Shown piece by piece: positions 18,942 to 27,798 of a DNA stretch of 64,000 nt; the first letter of the stretch is position 1, and the number at the start of each line of letters is the position of its first letter. A model generated the notes under the pieces. The model saw only the letters and a list, made by a program, of their open reading frames with translations. It had not been told where the DNA came from and searched no databases. The translations under genes and the position numbers were made by a program. The DNA is from Marinomonas algicola (GTDB lineage: Bacteria; Pseudomonadota; Gammaproteobacteria; Pseudomonadales; Marinomonadaceae), in the NCBI RefSeq assembly GCF_014805825.1, contig NZ_CP061941.1:4030001-4094000 (forward strand). The letters run 5' to 3'.

Positions 18942-20564
18942 TTAATCGATACGGGCATAAAATGCTTGATATGGAGGAAGTACTAAGACGCTATTCTCCA
19001 AATTAAAGTTAAATCCATGGCCTTCTAATGGCGTCATAGACATAGACACGTGTGCATTTTGCGGAGCGCCAGTCATGTTGATAACGACCAGCATGCTCTC
19101 ATTGCCTAAGCGTCTAACGTACGCAATAAGTTCCTCATTCCCTAGATCGACTTGTTCCAGTTCTCCTTGAATCAATACGGGTTGCTTCTGTCTCCAGAGT
19201 AATAATTGACGAACCTTATGTAATAAAGCATCGGGATTAGACTCCTGCTCAGCCACACTTAATGCTAAGTGGCGATCGTCCACAGGAAGCCATGGTTCTT
19301 GAGTCGAAAAGCCACCGTGTTCACTTTTGTTCCAAACCATTGGCGTTCGACAACCATCGCGGCCTTTAAATACGGGCCAAAGAGGCAGGCCATATGGATC
19401 TTGGATACGCTCAAATGGCACATCGGCTTCAGGTAACCCAAGCTCTTCACCTTGATAGAGACAGACACTCCCTCGTAAAGACGTAATCAGAGCCATCGCG
19501 ACTAATGGGTATTTCTCTTGATCTTCATGATTGCCCCATCGGGTTATTGCTCTCACGACATCATGGTTTGATAAAGCCCAACAAGGCCAGCCATCACCCA
19601 CAATATCCTGCATATTCTTCAATACAGAGCGGATATAAGCCGGTGAATGTGGTGCATTTAATAAGTCAAAGGTATAGGCCATATGCAACTTATCACCGCC
19701 AGAAGTATACTCCGCCATTCTTTCAAGCGGAAAGTCGTCTCCAATTTCACCGACGGTTGTTGTACCAGGATATTCATCCATTAAAGCCCTCAACTCTTTT
19801 AAAAAAGTTAAGTTCTCTGGTCTACTTAAATCATACACATGTCGCTGATAAGTATACGGGTTATCATGAGGTGCCCCCATGGTTTTCGGCTCTCCTGGGG
19901 GGACAGGCGGATTGTCTTCTAAACCTTGACTGTGATAGAAAAAGTTTACTGTGTCCAAACGAAACCCATCCACGCCTAGGTCCAACCAAAAGCGCATATT
20001 ATCTAATTGCAACTGTCGCACTTCATCATTGTGGAAGTTCACATCCGGCTGACTTGTTAAGAAATTATGCAGGTAATACTGCAATCGACGACTGTCCCAC
20101 TGCCATGCACTGCCGCCAAAAATAGACAGCCAATTATTTGGTGGTGAGCCATCTAGTTTTGGGTCACTCCAAACATACCAATCGGCTTTTGGATTGACTT
20201 TATCTTGACGACTTTCGGCAAACCAAGGGTGTTGATCGGATGTGTGACTGAGAACTTGGTCAATCATCACTTTTAACCCGAGAGTATGCGCCCTGCTGAC
20301 TAGGGTTTTAAAGTCCTCTAAAGAGCCAAATAAAGGGTCAATGTCTCGATAATCAGAAACATCATAACCAAAATCTTTCATGGGTGATGTAAAAATTGGA
20401 GATAACCAAATGGCGTCAACACCCAAAGACGCAACATAATCTAGCTTAGATGTAATACCAGCCAAATCACCCACACCATCACCGTTCTCATCCATAAAAC
20501 TACGCGGATAAATTTGATAAATAATTCCGCCTTTCCACCAGTTCAAATTGGTTGTCATACCCAA
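18942..20564 (-). CDS. GH13 alpha-glucosidase
   Basis: Cytoplasmic retaining alpha-glucosidase; 540 residues. It opens with WWKGGIIYQIYPRSFMDENG and GDGVGDLAGI (region I neighbourhood), nucleophile Asp204 in DGFRLDTVNF, acid/base Glu273 in TTVGEIGDD and His334-Asp335 in ALSNHDVVR. There is no signal peptide. The length and motifs resemble the subfamily of Halomonas/Xanthomonas alpha-glucosidases (GH13_23 by recollection), which act on sucrose and short alpha-glucosides. With an ABC importer and a fructokinase in the same operon, sucrose is a likely physiological substrate (glucose plus fructose). A second in-frame ATG lies two codons in. Confidence 0.92.
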   Translation of the reverse strand: MGMTTNLNWWKGGIIYQIYPRSFMDENGDGVGDLAGITSKLDYVASLGVDAIWLSPIFTSPMKDFGYDVSDYRDIDPLFGSLEDFKTLVSRAHTLGLKVMIDQVLSHTSDQHPWFAESRQDKVNPKADWYVWSDPKLDGSPPNNWLSIFGGSAWQWDSRRLQYYLHNFLTSQPDVNFHNDEVRQLQLDNMRFWLDLGVDGFRLDTVNFFYHSQGLEDNPPVPPGEPKTMGAPHDNPYTYQRHVYDLSRPENLTFLKELRALMDEYPGTTTVGEIGDDFPLERMAEYTSGGDKLHMAYTFDLLNAPHSPAYIRSVLKNMQDIVGDGWPCWALSNHDVVRAITRWGNHEDQEKYPLVAMALITSLRGSVCLYQGEELGLPEADVPFERIQDPYGLPLWPVFKGRDGCRTPMVWNKSEHGGFSTQEPWLPVDDRHLALSVAEQESNPDALLHKVRQLLLWRQKQPVLIQGELEQVDLGNEELIAYVRRLGNESMLVVINMTGAPQNAHVSMSMTPLEGHGFNFNLENSVLVLPPYQAFYARID

Positions 20565-20577
20565 TACTCTCCAATAA

Positions 20578-21675
20578 TCAAATCGCGTTACGATAGGTCA
20601 AACCTGTCGTATCAAATAAATGCATTTTTTCAGGCACTGTCATTAACTTCACCTGATCTCCCCTTTTAAACTCGGTCGTCCCTGATAACTTACCTATCAC
20701 CATATCGTCGCAATTAGGTACTTTCACATACAATAGAGTCGCTTCACCTAATGACTCAATAAAAGCAATGTTGCCCTCTACTAAATAGTCACCCTCTGTT
20801 ACAACAAATAGATCTTCTGGCCTAACACCAAAGCTCACCAACGCATCATGGTCTTTGTCTGGCGTATTGAGCGGTACACTAACGTGTTGCTGAGCGACAA
20901 TTTGCACCCCTGTAATGCCACCTGTTTGGGTGATCTTGGCCGGAATAATATTCATCGCTGGTGACCCAATAAACTTAGCAACAAAGACATTTCTCGGATT
21001 GGCATATAATTCTAGCGGAGGGCCGACCTGCTCAATATTACCGGCTGATAGCAACACAATTCGGTCAGCTAAGGTCATGGCTTCTACTTGATCATGAGTA
21101 ACGTAAACCATGGTAGATTCTGGCATGCTTTCTTTTAAGTTAGCGATTTCCATTCTGGTTGCTACTCGAAGCGCTGCGTCTAAGTTTGACAAAGGTTCAT
21201 CAAATAAAAACACTTTCGGTTTACGAACAATCGCTCGGCCTATCGCCACGCGTTGACGTTGACCACCAGAAAGCGCCTTAGGTAGACGATCAAGATACTC
21301 AGTCAATTGCAGCATATCGGCCGCTTTTCTAACCTGTTGATCGATGTCGGCTTTGCTGACTTTGGCAATTTGTAAACTAAACGCCATGTTGTCATAGACA
21401 CTCATGTGAGGGTAAAGGGCGTAGCTTTGAAACACCATAGCAATACCACGCATAGCGGGCGGAATATCATTAACTAACTGACCATCAATTTCTAAGGTAC
21501 CGCCAGAAATACTTTCTAATCCTGAAATCATTCGTAGTAAAGTCGATTTACCACAACCAGAAGGGCCAACAAACACAATAAATTCACCTTGCTTGATATC
21601 CAAATTAATATCTCGCATGACTTCTACTTGATTGTTATACACTTTCTTAATATTGGTTAACTTCAAATCTGCCAT
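20578..21675 (-). CDS. Sugar ABC transporter ATP-binding protein (UgpC/MalK type, AglK-like)
   Basis: 365 residues: Walker A GPSGCGKSTLL (about 36-46), signature LSGGQRQR, Walker B VFLFDEPLSNLD, switch VTHDQVEAMTLADRI, then the MalK-type C-terminal regulatory (TOBE) region including VSFGVRPEDLF. It supplies ATP hydrolysis for the two permeases just upstream. 84 bases separate it from the permease gene and 13 from the alpha-glucosidase gene. Confidence 0.93.
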   Translation of the reverse strand: MADLKLTNIKKVYNNQVEVMRDINLDIKQGEFIVFVGPSGCGKSTLLRMISGLESISGGTLEIDGQLVNDIPPAMRGIAMVFQSYALYPHMSVYDNMAFSLQIAKVSKADIDQQVRKAADMLQLTEYLDRLPKALSGGQRQRVAIGRAIVRKPKVFLFDEPLSNLDAALRVATRMEIANLKESMPESTMVYVTHDQVEAMTLADRIVLLSAGNIEQVGPPLELYANPRNVFVAKFIGSPAMNIIPAKITQTGGITGVQIVAQQHVSVPLNTPDKDHDALVSFGVRPEDLFVVTEGDYLVEGNIAFIESLGEATLLYVKVPNCDDMVIGKLSGTTEFKRGDQVKLMTVPEKMHLFDTTGLTYRNAI

Positions 21676-21759
21676 TGTATAGCCTCTAAAACTTGCTTAA
21701 CTCATACGGCCTACGCTGTCATATGATGTCGGTAGGCCATCGTTTTATTTTTGTTAAAT

Positions 21760-22902
21760 TTATTTTACGGATCCCGTTAACAAGCCCCTAACCAAGAAGC
21801 GCTGCAAACTGAAGAAAACACATAGTGGAACAATGATGGTTATGAATGCCGAAGCCGTTAAAATCTCCCAATTCCCCCCACGAGAGCCCAGTAACTCACG
21901 TAGTTGTCCGGTCAATACCAACTCATCCGCACTGGTGCCTAAGAAAACGGTGGCGATGAGCAAGTCATTCCAAACCCATAAAAATTGGAAGATCGCAAAA
22001 GAAGCCAAAGCAGGAAAGGATAAAGGCAACACAATTTTTCGAAAAATATCAAAGTCAGTAGCGCCATCCACACGAGCCGATTCAATAATTTCTCTTGGTA
22101 AGCCTGCAATATAATTGCGCAGTAGATAAATCGCCAAAGGCAAGCCAAAGCCCATGTGCGCCAGCCAAATCCCAACATACCCTTTCGACCCTATTCCAAA
22201 AATATCGCCAATAAAGTTATAGCTTTTCAGCAATGGAATCAGCGACATTTGTAAAGGAACAACCAACAAACCAACAACCGTTGCGACTAACAGCGCTCTG
22301 CCCGGAAACTTCATCCAAGCCAACGCATAGGCGGCGAAAGCCGCCACTAATATTGGAATGATTGTGGCTGGAATAGTCACGGTCAGCGAGTTAATAAAGG
22401 ATTTACCTAGCCCTGCAGAGCCCAATACTTCACGGTAGTTATCTAACGTAAACCGAGGAGGAATTTCGGCGGTATAAAAAATACGCTTGCCTCGACCCTT
22501 AAACGCGTTTGGTGAGGTCATTTTATAATCACCATTTTCCAAAACGACCAGTGTGAGACCGCGTTTTAATTCAGCCTTCTCGCCCACGGTGTATTCTCCT
22601 GGCCTTAGAGAGCTGTCACCAAACTTGGTAATAACGCCAGTCTTACCTTCCTCAAATACATTACCGGTTAGCACATACTCATCATTTTCTTGTGTCGGTT
22701 CTTTCGGTATTTCGGCTCGAGTAACCAGTCGTTGCTCTGACGTTGACAGTGCTGTCCACCAGCCAGAAACGGATAATTGATCTTTATCCCGTATGGATGA
22801 GATAAAAAGGCCCGCTGTTGGAATCGTCCATATCACGACCAAAAATAAAACGGTTGCATGAACTAACCAAGTTAAAGGAGAGCGTTTTGATGATTGAACC
22901 AT
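21760..22902 (-). CDS. Alpha-glucoside ABC transporter permease, AglG-like
   Basis: 380 residues from the ATG at 22902 (GGAGGG nine bases upstream, start two bases after the previous stop); the frame extends to 22947 but only into the upstream gene. First span LVHATVLFLVVIWTIPTAGL, then an extended periplasmic insert of about 120 residues (ISSIRDKDQLSVSGWW onward), then five spans with the inner-membrane EAA loop ESARVDGATDFDIFRKIVLP. The large insert after TM1 is typical of AglG-type alpha-glucoside permeases and not of ordinary MalG. Confidence 0.9.
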   Translation of the reverse strand: MVQSSKRSPLTWLVHATVLFLVVIWTIPTAGLFISSIRDKDQLSVSGWWTALSTSEQRLVTRAEIPKEPTQENDEYVLTGNVFEEGKTGVITKFGDSSLRPGEYTVGEKAELKRGLTLVVLENGDYKMTSPNAFKGRGKRIFYTAEIPPRFTLDNYREVLGSAGLGKSFINSLTVTIPATIIPILVAAFAAYALAWMKFPGRALLVATVVGLLVVPLQMSLIPLLKSYNFIGDIFGIGSKGYVGIWLAHMGFGLPLAIYLLRNYIAGLPREIIESARVDGATDFDIFRKIVLPLSFPALASFAIFQFLWVWNDLLIATVFLGTSADELVLTGQLRELLGSRGGNWEILTASAFITIIVPLCVFFSLQRFLVRGLLTGSVK

Positions 22903-22904
22903 GA

Positions 22905-23915
22905 TTAACGGCCCTCCATTTCTGCATTTGCACGACGAATATTCCATACCATAATAGGTACAACCAACACCATTATTACAATGGCCACAACAGCGCCACG
23001 ACCAAAGTCACCACCGCCACGGAACATCCAGTCAAACATTTCATTCGCCAATACCTGAGTTCCCCACTGACCATTAGTCATGGCTAATACAATATCAAAC
23101 ACTTTAAGTACAAGAATGGTAATGGTCGTCCAGACAACCGCAATGGTCCCCCAAATCTGTGGCACCATAATCTTATAAAAAATCTGGAATCCATTGGCTC
23201 CGTCTAAAACCGCGGCTTCAATGGTCTCATCGGGGATGCCTCTTAAAGCCGCCGATAAAATCACCATAGAAAAACCTGTTTGAATCCAGATGAGGATGAT
23301 CATCAAGAAGAAATTATTCCAAAAATCAATGGTGATCCATTGCTGAGGCTCACCGCCAAAAAAGATAACAATCGCATTGAGTAAGCCAATTTGAGGGTCT
23401 CCACCACTTCTAAAATCATAGATAAACTTCCAAATAACAGACGCACCAATAAACGAAATGGCCATCGGCATAAAAATCAGGCTCTTGGCAATGTTGCCCC
23501 ACCAAATACGATCTGTCATAACGGCAATCACTAATCCAAAAAAGGTAGCCGCCGTTGGAACCACAATGAGCCAAAGCATGTTATTTTTAAATGCTTGATA
23601 AAACTCATCACTATTAAATAACCAAGCGTAATTGGCCAAGCCAACAAATTCATCGCCTGAACGCCCAAAAAAAGACAGTCGAAAAGACTCGACTACAGGA
23701 TAAATCAGGTAGAATCCTAAAGTAATTAAAGCCGGCCCAACAAATAACCACGGCCTTATATAACCCGTGATACGTAAATTACGCGCAACCACGTCATAAG
23801 GACGATTCTTTGAAGGGAAAAGTTTATCGAGAAGGAAATTTGAGCCGTAAAAATACGCGGCGCAGCCCAAAACCCCGAAAATAACGATGATCAGCGCTGA
23901 GGCTAACTGTCCCAT
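22905..23915 (-). CDS. Alpha-glucoside ABC transporter permease, AglF-like
   Basis: 336 residues. An N-terminal span (ALIIVIFGVLGCAAYFYGSN) precedes six MalF-type core spans; the coupling EAA loop is EAAVLDGANGFQIFYKIMVP. It contains RPWLFVGPALITLGFYLIYP, the usual first core span. It lies between the binding-protein gene (184 bases upstream, with a stem-loop) and AglG. Confidence 0.91.
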   Translation of the reverse strand: MGQLASALIIVIFGVLGCAAYFYGSNFLLDKLFPSKNRPYDVVARNLRITGYIRPWLFVGPALITLGFYLIYPVVESFRLSFFGRSGDEFVGLANYAWLFNSDEFYQAFKNNMLWLIVVPTAATFFGLVIAVMTDRIWWGNIAKSLIFMPMAISFIGASVIWKFIYDFRSGGDPQIGLLNAIVIFFGGEPQQWITIDFWNNFFLMIILIWIQTGFSMVILSAALRGIPDETIEAAVLDGANGFQIFYKIMVPQIWGTIAVVWTTITILVLKVFDIVLAMTNGQWGTQVLANEMFDWMFRGGGDFGRGAVVAIVIMVLVVPIMVWNIRRANAEMEGR

Positions 23916-24044
23916 GAATGCTCCTGGTTTGGTTTACTGCCAATCAGACAGTGTCAAATAAAATAGTGCGACGGATCATTCATAGAAAGTTGATTAACAA
24001 CAATGAACAAAAACCTTATAACGCCGCTAATAATATGAAGATCA

Positions 24045-24080
24045 AACAAAGCATCAACACAGGTGTCCTGATGCTTTGTT
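24045..24080 (-). terminator. Stem-loop between the alpha-glucoside binding protein and permease genes
   Basis: Perfect 12-bp stem AACAAAGCATCA / TGATGCTTTGTT just after the binding-protein stop codon and ahead of the permease genes. Such hairpins partly terminate transcription or protect the upstream message so that binding protein is made in excess. Confidence 0.7.
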
Positions 24081-24099
24081 AAACTACCTTGTCATTGAA

Positions 24100-25467
24100 T
24101 TACTTAATGGCATCCCATGATTTTTGAATGCTCGTCGCCACTTCTTTTGAGTCTTTGCCGCCAGTGTAGTCAACCATACCGGTCCAGAAAGCGCCTGCTC
24201 CTATTTTTCCAGGCATCAAATCAGAGGCATCAAAACGGAAGGTTGTTGCATAACGTAAAATTTCACCCTGCTTCTTGGCCGCATCTGAAGAATACAGTTC
24301 TGGGTTTGCTTTCAAATGAGCAGAAATAAACCCGGTTTGAGCCATCCACAATTCATGGGCAATAGGAGAACGAATAAAATCTACAAAAGCGTGAGCTCCC
24401 TTAGAATCATTAGTAATACTTACGAGGGTACCAGCGCCAAGAACGGGGTTTCCTAAATCTTTTGACGCATAAGAAGGCATGTAGAAAAAGTCCGCATCTA
24501 AACCTAACTCAGTTCCTTCAGGAAAAAAGGCCGGGATAAATGATGCTTGACGGTGCATATAACATTTAGCGGGTGACGCAAATAATCCCTTAGGACTGTC
24601 ACGGAAGTCCGTTGAAGAAACAGCAGCGGCCCCCCCATCAACAAAGTCAGCATTACGAGCAAACCAACCAAATTCATCGATCGCGCTCACAACTCTTGGA
24701 TCATCAAATGGAATCGTATTATTCACCCATTGATCATAAACTTCTGGAGTTTGAGTACGCAACATAAGGTCTTCAACCCAGTCGGTTGCAGGCCAACCTG
24801 TCGCCGAGCCGGAACCCAGTCCGATACACCAAGGCGTTGCTCCATCGTCTACAATTTGCTGAGTTAAGGCTTTTAGCTCTTCCATTGTTTTAGGCACTTC
24901 ATAGCCTGCATCTTCAAAGTTTTCAGGAGAGAACCAAACCAAGGACTTTAAATCAGCGCGATAAAATACACCGTAAAAATCTTTTTCACCTTCAGCGCCG
25001 TTAAATGTCGCTAGATCAACCCATGATTGACCTGCCGCATAATCTGTCACAACACCGTCTTTAATCTTATCGTCTAATGGCGTGATCAAACCTTTCGCCG
25101 CCAAATCTGCCGCTAAGCCAGGCTGTGGGAAAATGGAAACATTAGGGGCACTGCCTGCTTGAGTATCGATCACAATTTGTTGCTCAAATGAGTCTGAACC
25201 AGCGTACTCAACCTCCGCCCCTGTCGCTTCTTCAAAATACGCAATCACATGATCAAAGTGCTCTTTCTCTGAACCCAGCCAAGGACCAAATACAGAAATT
25301 TTTTCACCCTTTAAATCCATAGACTTTAATGCTTCGTAGCTGGACCAACTAAAGCGAGAATCTTCACCCGGTGTGAAAAGTAAGTCTTCGGCTTGCGCAC
25401 TGGAGACGGAAAAAGCACTTGCTGATAATGTTAAAGCCATTGCCGTTGAAAGAATTGATTTATTCAT
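24100..25467 (-). CDS. Alpha-glucoside ABC transporter substrate-binding protein, AglE-like
   Basis: Periplasmic family-1 sugar-binding protein, 455 residues from the ATG at 25467, which has GAGAGGAG upstream; the frame is open to 25503 without a better start. A signal peptide is visible (MNKSILSTAMALTLSASAFS, cleavage near SSAQAED). Mature part has VFGPWLGSEKEHFDHVIAYF and GADFFYMPSYASK-like core segments typical of the long alpha-glucoside binders. Its gene comes first among the transport genes, with the promoter and putative operator about 90 bases upstream. Confidence 0.91.
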   Translation of the reverse strand: MNKSILSTAMALTLSASAFSVSSAQAEDLLFTPGEDSRFSWSSYEALKSMDLKGEKISVFGPWLGSEKEHFDHVIAYFEEATGAEVEYAGSDSFEQQIVIDTQAGSAPNVSIFPQPGLAADLAAKGLITPLDDKIKDGVVTDYAAGQSWVDLATFNGAEGEKDFYGVFYRADLKSLVWFSPENFEDAGYEVPKTMEELKALTQQIVDDGATPWCIGLGSGSATGWPATDWVEDLMLRTQTPEVYDQWVNNTIPFDDPRVVSAIDEFGWFARNADFVDGGAAAVSSTDFRDSPKGLFASPAKCYMHRQASFIPAFFPEGTELGLDADFFYMPSYASKDLGNPVLGAGTLVSITNDSKGAHAFVDFIRSPIAHELWMAQTGFISAHLKANPELYSSDAAKKQGEILRYATTFRFDASDLMPGKIGAGAFWTGMVDYTGGKDSKEVATSIQKSWDAIK

Positions 25468-25556
25468 TGCCACTCCTCTCGGAATACTGAAGGATTCAGT
25501 CATTCCTTATTTTTATTATGTAAGTTAATGAGCACGTCTTAATGTTTTCTTTAAGG

Positions 25557-25584
25557 ATTAAGATACTTTTAAAAGTATTGTCAA
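25557..25584 (-). promoter_or_regulatory. Sigma-70-like promoter with a 16-bp palindromic operator as its spacer
   Basis: On the minus strand TTGACA (25579-25584) and CTTAAT (25557-25562) are exactly 16 bases apart, and those 16 bases (25563-25578) form the perfect palindrome ATACTTTTAAAAGTAT. The arrangement lies about 90 bases before the binding-protein gene of the alpha-glucoside operon. A repressor bound there would block polymerase directly; the LacI-type gene at 17840-18919 is the obvious candidate. Inference from sequence only. Confidence 0.55.
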
Positions 25585-25860
25585 AGTGCTGGTTTTTTTC
25601 AATATCAGAGCGGTCTTAATATCCACTTAATTTTGTTTGTTTTTTAAGCAAACGTAAGTCAACCCAAAGATAAAAAATAAAAAAACCGAGCAATCCAAGA
25701 AAACAACAATTAAATCAATGGTTTAATTTCAAAAAAAACACAGAGATCTCACGTCAGCATAAAAAATGAGGTAACGAAAGGTTATTTTAAGTAAGAAACT
25801 GGCAATAGCGAAGAAAGGCGAGCTCAACTTAAACCTTTAAATTGAGCTTCTAAAAAAGAC
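25585..25860. other. AT-rich spacer between fructokinase and alpha-glucoside transport genes
   Basis: Non-coding, with long A and T runs and no convincing terminator, gene or repeat. Together with the promoter element to its left it makes a 393-base gap. Confidence 0.4.
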
Positions 25861-26889
25861 TTATGAAGTAAATGAATTAAGCATGTCGCTTGCTTCAGAA
25901 TAAGAAGGCAATGAAGGGTACGCACCCAATTGGGTTACGGCTAATGCACCACACGCTACAGCAAATGAAATCGCCTTATGTATCTCTTCTTGAGTCATAA
26001 GAGCAACCGTTGTTTCTCCTGCCACTTCAGATAAACAAAATAGTAAACCACCGACAAAAGCATCGCCTGCTGCTGTGGTATCTTTTACCGAGACTTTAGG
26101 GGTAGCCACTTCTCCAATAAGCCCAGTCTTATGAAAGTACCGGACTGAATTCGCACCATCCGTCAGCACAAATAAACTCACGCCTTTTTCAAGTGACGAC
26201 TGAATTAAAGCCATTGGGTCACTTGATAACTCAACTAACTCTTCCATACTGGCTTTAACCACATCGGCCGTTTGAAACCAATGGATCACGCGCTCAATAT
26301 CCACGCCCGATTCAGGCCATAAGTTTGCACGCAAATTAATGTCGGCGCTGACGATCCAACCTGCCATTTTCGCCATTCGTACACCTATATGGGTAGCTTT
26401 AGTAATGTGCTCGTCTGTTAATGTGTTAGAGCAAGTATGAAAAACGCCTCTTGAGGTATAAAACCATTCAGACAGAAAATCTTCCGGGCGAAATAACATA
26501 TCGGCCGAAGGATTACGATAGAACTCAAAGCTTCGCTCACCCGTTTCATCCAAACTGACAAAAGCCAGTGCGGTTTTAGCGGCACTCGTCATCAGTAAAG
26601 CATTGGTGTTAACACCATACTCATTTAAAGAATCCTTCAAAAAATGCCCGAATGAATCATTGCCTACCTGCCCTACAAAATGACTATTGCCACCTAATTT
26701 AGCCACAGCCACAGCCACATTAGCGGGAGCACCGCCAGGGTACTTGGCAAAGGTTTGAATCTCATCCTTGCCTGTGTTCTGAGCAAGAAAATCAATCAAA
26801 GCCTCGCCAAAAGACATCACCTTAGCTAAGTTTTTTTCCTCATTGTGATCACTTTCAGAGAAGGACATAGAGTTATTGATATCAGACAT
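25861..26889 (-). CDS. PfkB-family carbohydrate kinase, probable fructokinase
   Basis: 342 residues from the ATG at 26889, preceded by AGGA at nine bases; an upstream TTG at 26910 is possible but poorer. Ribokinase-fold markers: FGEALIDFLAQ and KYPGGAPANVAVAVAKLGG near the N terminus and the anion-hole/catalytic motif TTAAGDAFVGGLL near the C terminus. The start KVMSFGEALIDF is typical of bacterial fructokinases. Placed beside an alpha-glucosidase and importer it would phosphorylate fructose released from sucrose. It is transcribed in the same direction as, but 393 bases ahead of, the transport genes, so it may form its own unit. Confidence 0.87.
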   Translation of the reverse strand: MSDINNSMSFSESDHNEEKNLAKVMSFGEALIDFLAQNTGKDEIQTFAKYPGGAPANVAVAVAKLGGNSHFVGQVGNDSFGHFLKDSLNEYGVNTNALLMTSAAKTALAFVSLDETGERSFEFYRNPSADMLFRPEDFLSEWFYTSRGVFHTCSNTLTDEHITKATHIGVRMAKMAGWIVSADINLRANLWPESGVDIERVIHWFQTADVVKASMEELVELSSDPMALIQSSLEKGVSLFVLTDGANSVRYFHKTGLIGEVATPKVSVKDTTAAGDAFVGGLLFCLSEVAGETTVALMTQEEIHKAISFAVACGALAVTQLGAYPSLPSYSEASDMLNSFTS

Positions 26890-27036
26890 AATTTTATTTC
26901 CTAGGTTCAAATAGACAGCAGTATGACGCCAGAATTAGATTAAATCAATCTCATGTATTTAAGGTTTTTTTCTATACTTACGCTCAATTAGGTATAGTAG
27001 ACCTAGAGGGAAAATTCATTGCTATAAAACAAATAA

Positions 27037-27798
27037 ATGAGAATGAAAATGACAAAAGCACGACGTATTTTTGTAGTAGATGACGATGATGATATTCGTA
27101 GTTTATTAAAAACTTATTTGGAAAAGCATCAATTTTACGTTGAGACTGCGGAATCGGGGGAACGCTTCATAGAAATGTTTGCGCAGAATCCTGAATTTGA
27201 TTTGATCATTTTAGACATCATGCTGCCAGGTGAAGACGGCTTTTCTATTTGCCGACAATTGCGCACCAGTTCTCATGTACCAGTCATCATGCTAACGGCA
27301 AACTCAGACGAAACAGATCGTATTATTGGCTTAGAAATTGGAGCCGATGATTACTTAGCCAAGCCGTTTAATCCACGAGAGCTGCTAGCAAGAATGAAAG
27401 CCATTCTTCGTCGTATGGAACATATTGAGCCGATTCCAGCCGAAAAAAGTAAACCACACACCCTATTTAACTTTGCTAATTTTTCATTAAATACGGTTTC
27501 TCGTGAACTCACAGACCCAGAAGGCCATACCGATTCTCTCACCGGAGCCGACTACAATTTATTAACCTTATTTTTGCAGCACCCTGGTGAAGTCCTATCA
27601 CGTGATCAGATTGCTGAAACAACAAGAGGACGTGATAGTGCACCTTTAGATCGGTTTATTGATGTGCATATTAGTCGATTAAGACAAAGACTTGGAGAAG
27701 ATGCACGCCATCCACAATTAATCAAAACCGTCAGAGGAGAAGGCTATATTCTGACAGCCGATGTCAGCAAGTCGCTCATGCCGCCTAGTCCAATATGA
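27037..27798 (+). CDS. OmpR-family response regulator
   Basis: 253 residues. Receiver domain with acidic pocket VVDDDDD, phospho-acceptor Asp60 in LIILDIMLPGEDGF, Thr in VIMLTANSD and Lys in DYLAKPFNPREL; then an OmpR winged-helix domain (LTGADYNLLTLFLQHPGEVLSRDQI split, and DVHISRLRQRLGED). In-frame ATGs at 27037, 27043 and 27049 are all possible starts and none has a strong Shine-Dalgarno. Overlaps the kinase gene by four bases. The regulon is unknown; proximity to sugar genes is only suggestive. Confidence 0.93.
   Translation: MRMKMTKARRIFVVDDDDDIRSLLKTYLEKHQFYVETAESGERFIEMFAQNPEFDLIILDIMLPGEDGFSICRQLRTSSHVPVIMLTANSDETDRIIGLEIGADDYLAKPFNPRELLARMKAILRRMEHIEPIPAEKSKPHTLFNFANFSLNTVSRELTDPEGHTDSLTGADYNLLTLFLQHPGEVLSRDQIAETTRGRDSAPLDRFIDVHISRLRQRLGEDARHPQLIKTVRGEGYILTADVSKSLMPPSPI

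Noticed and set aside
19505..20125. 206-residue open frame antisense to the GH13 alpha-glucosidase gene
   Set aside because: Fully inside a well-supported GH13 gene on the other strand; composition (His, Tyr, Leu, Ser rich) is that of an antisense shadow.
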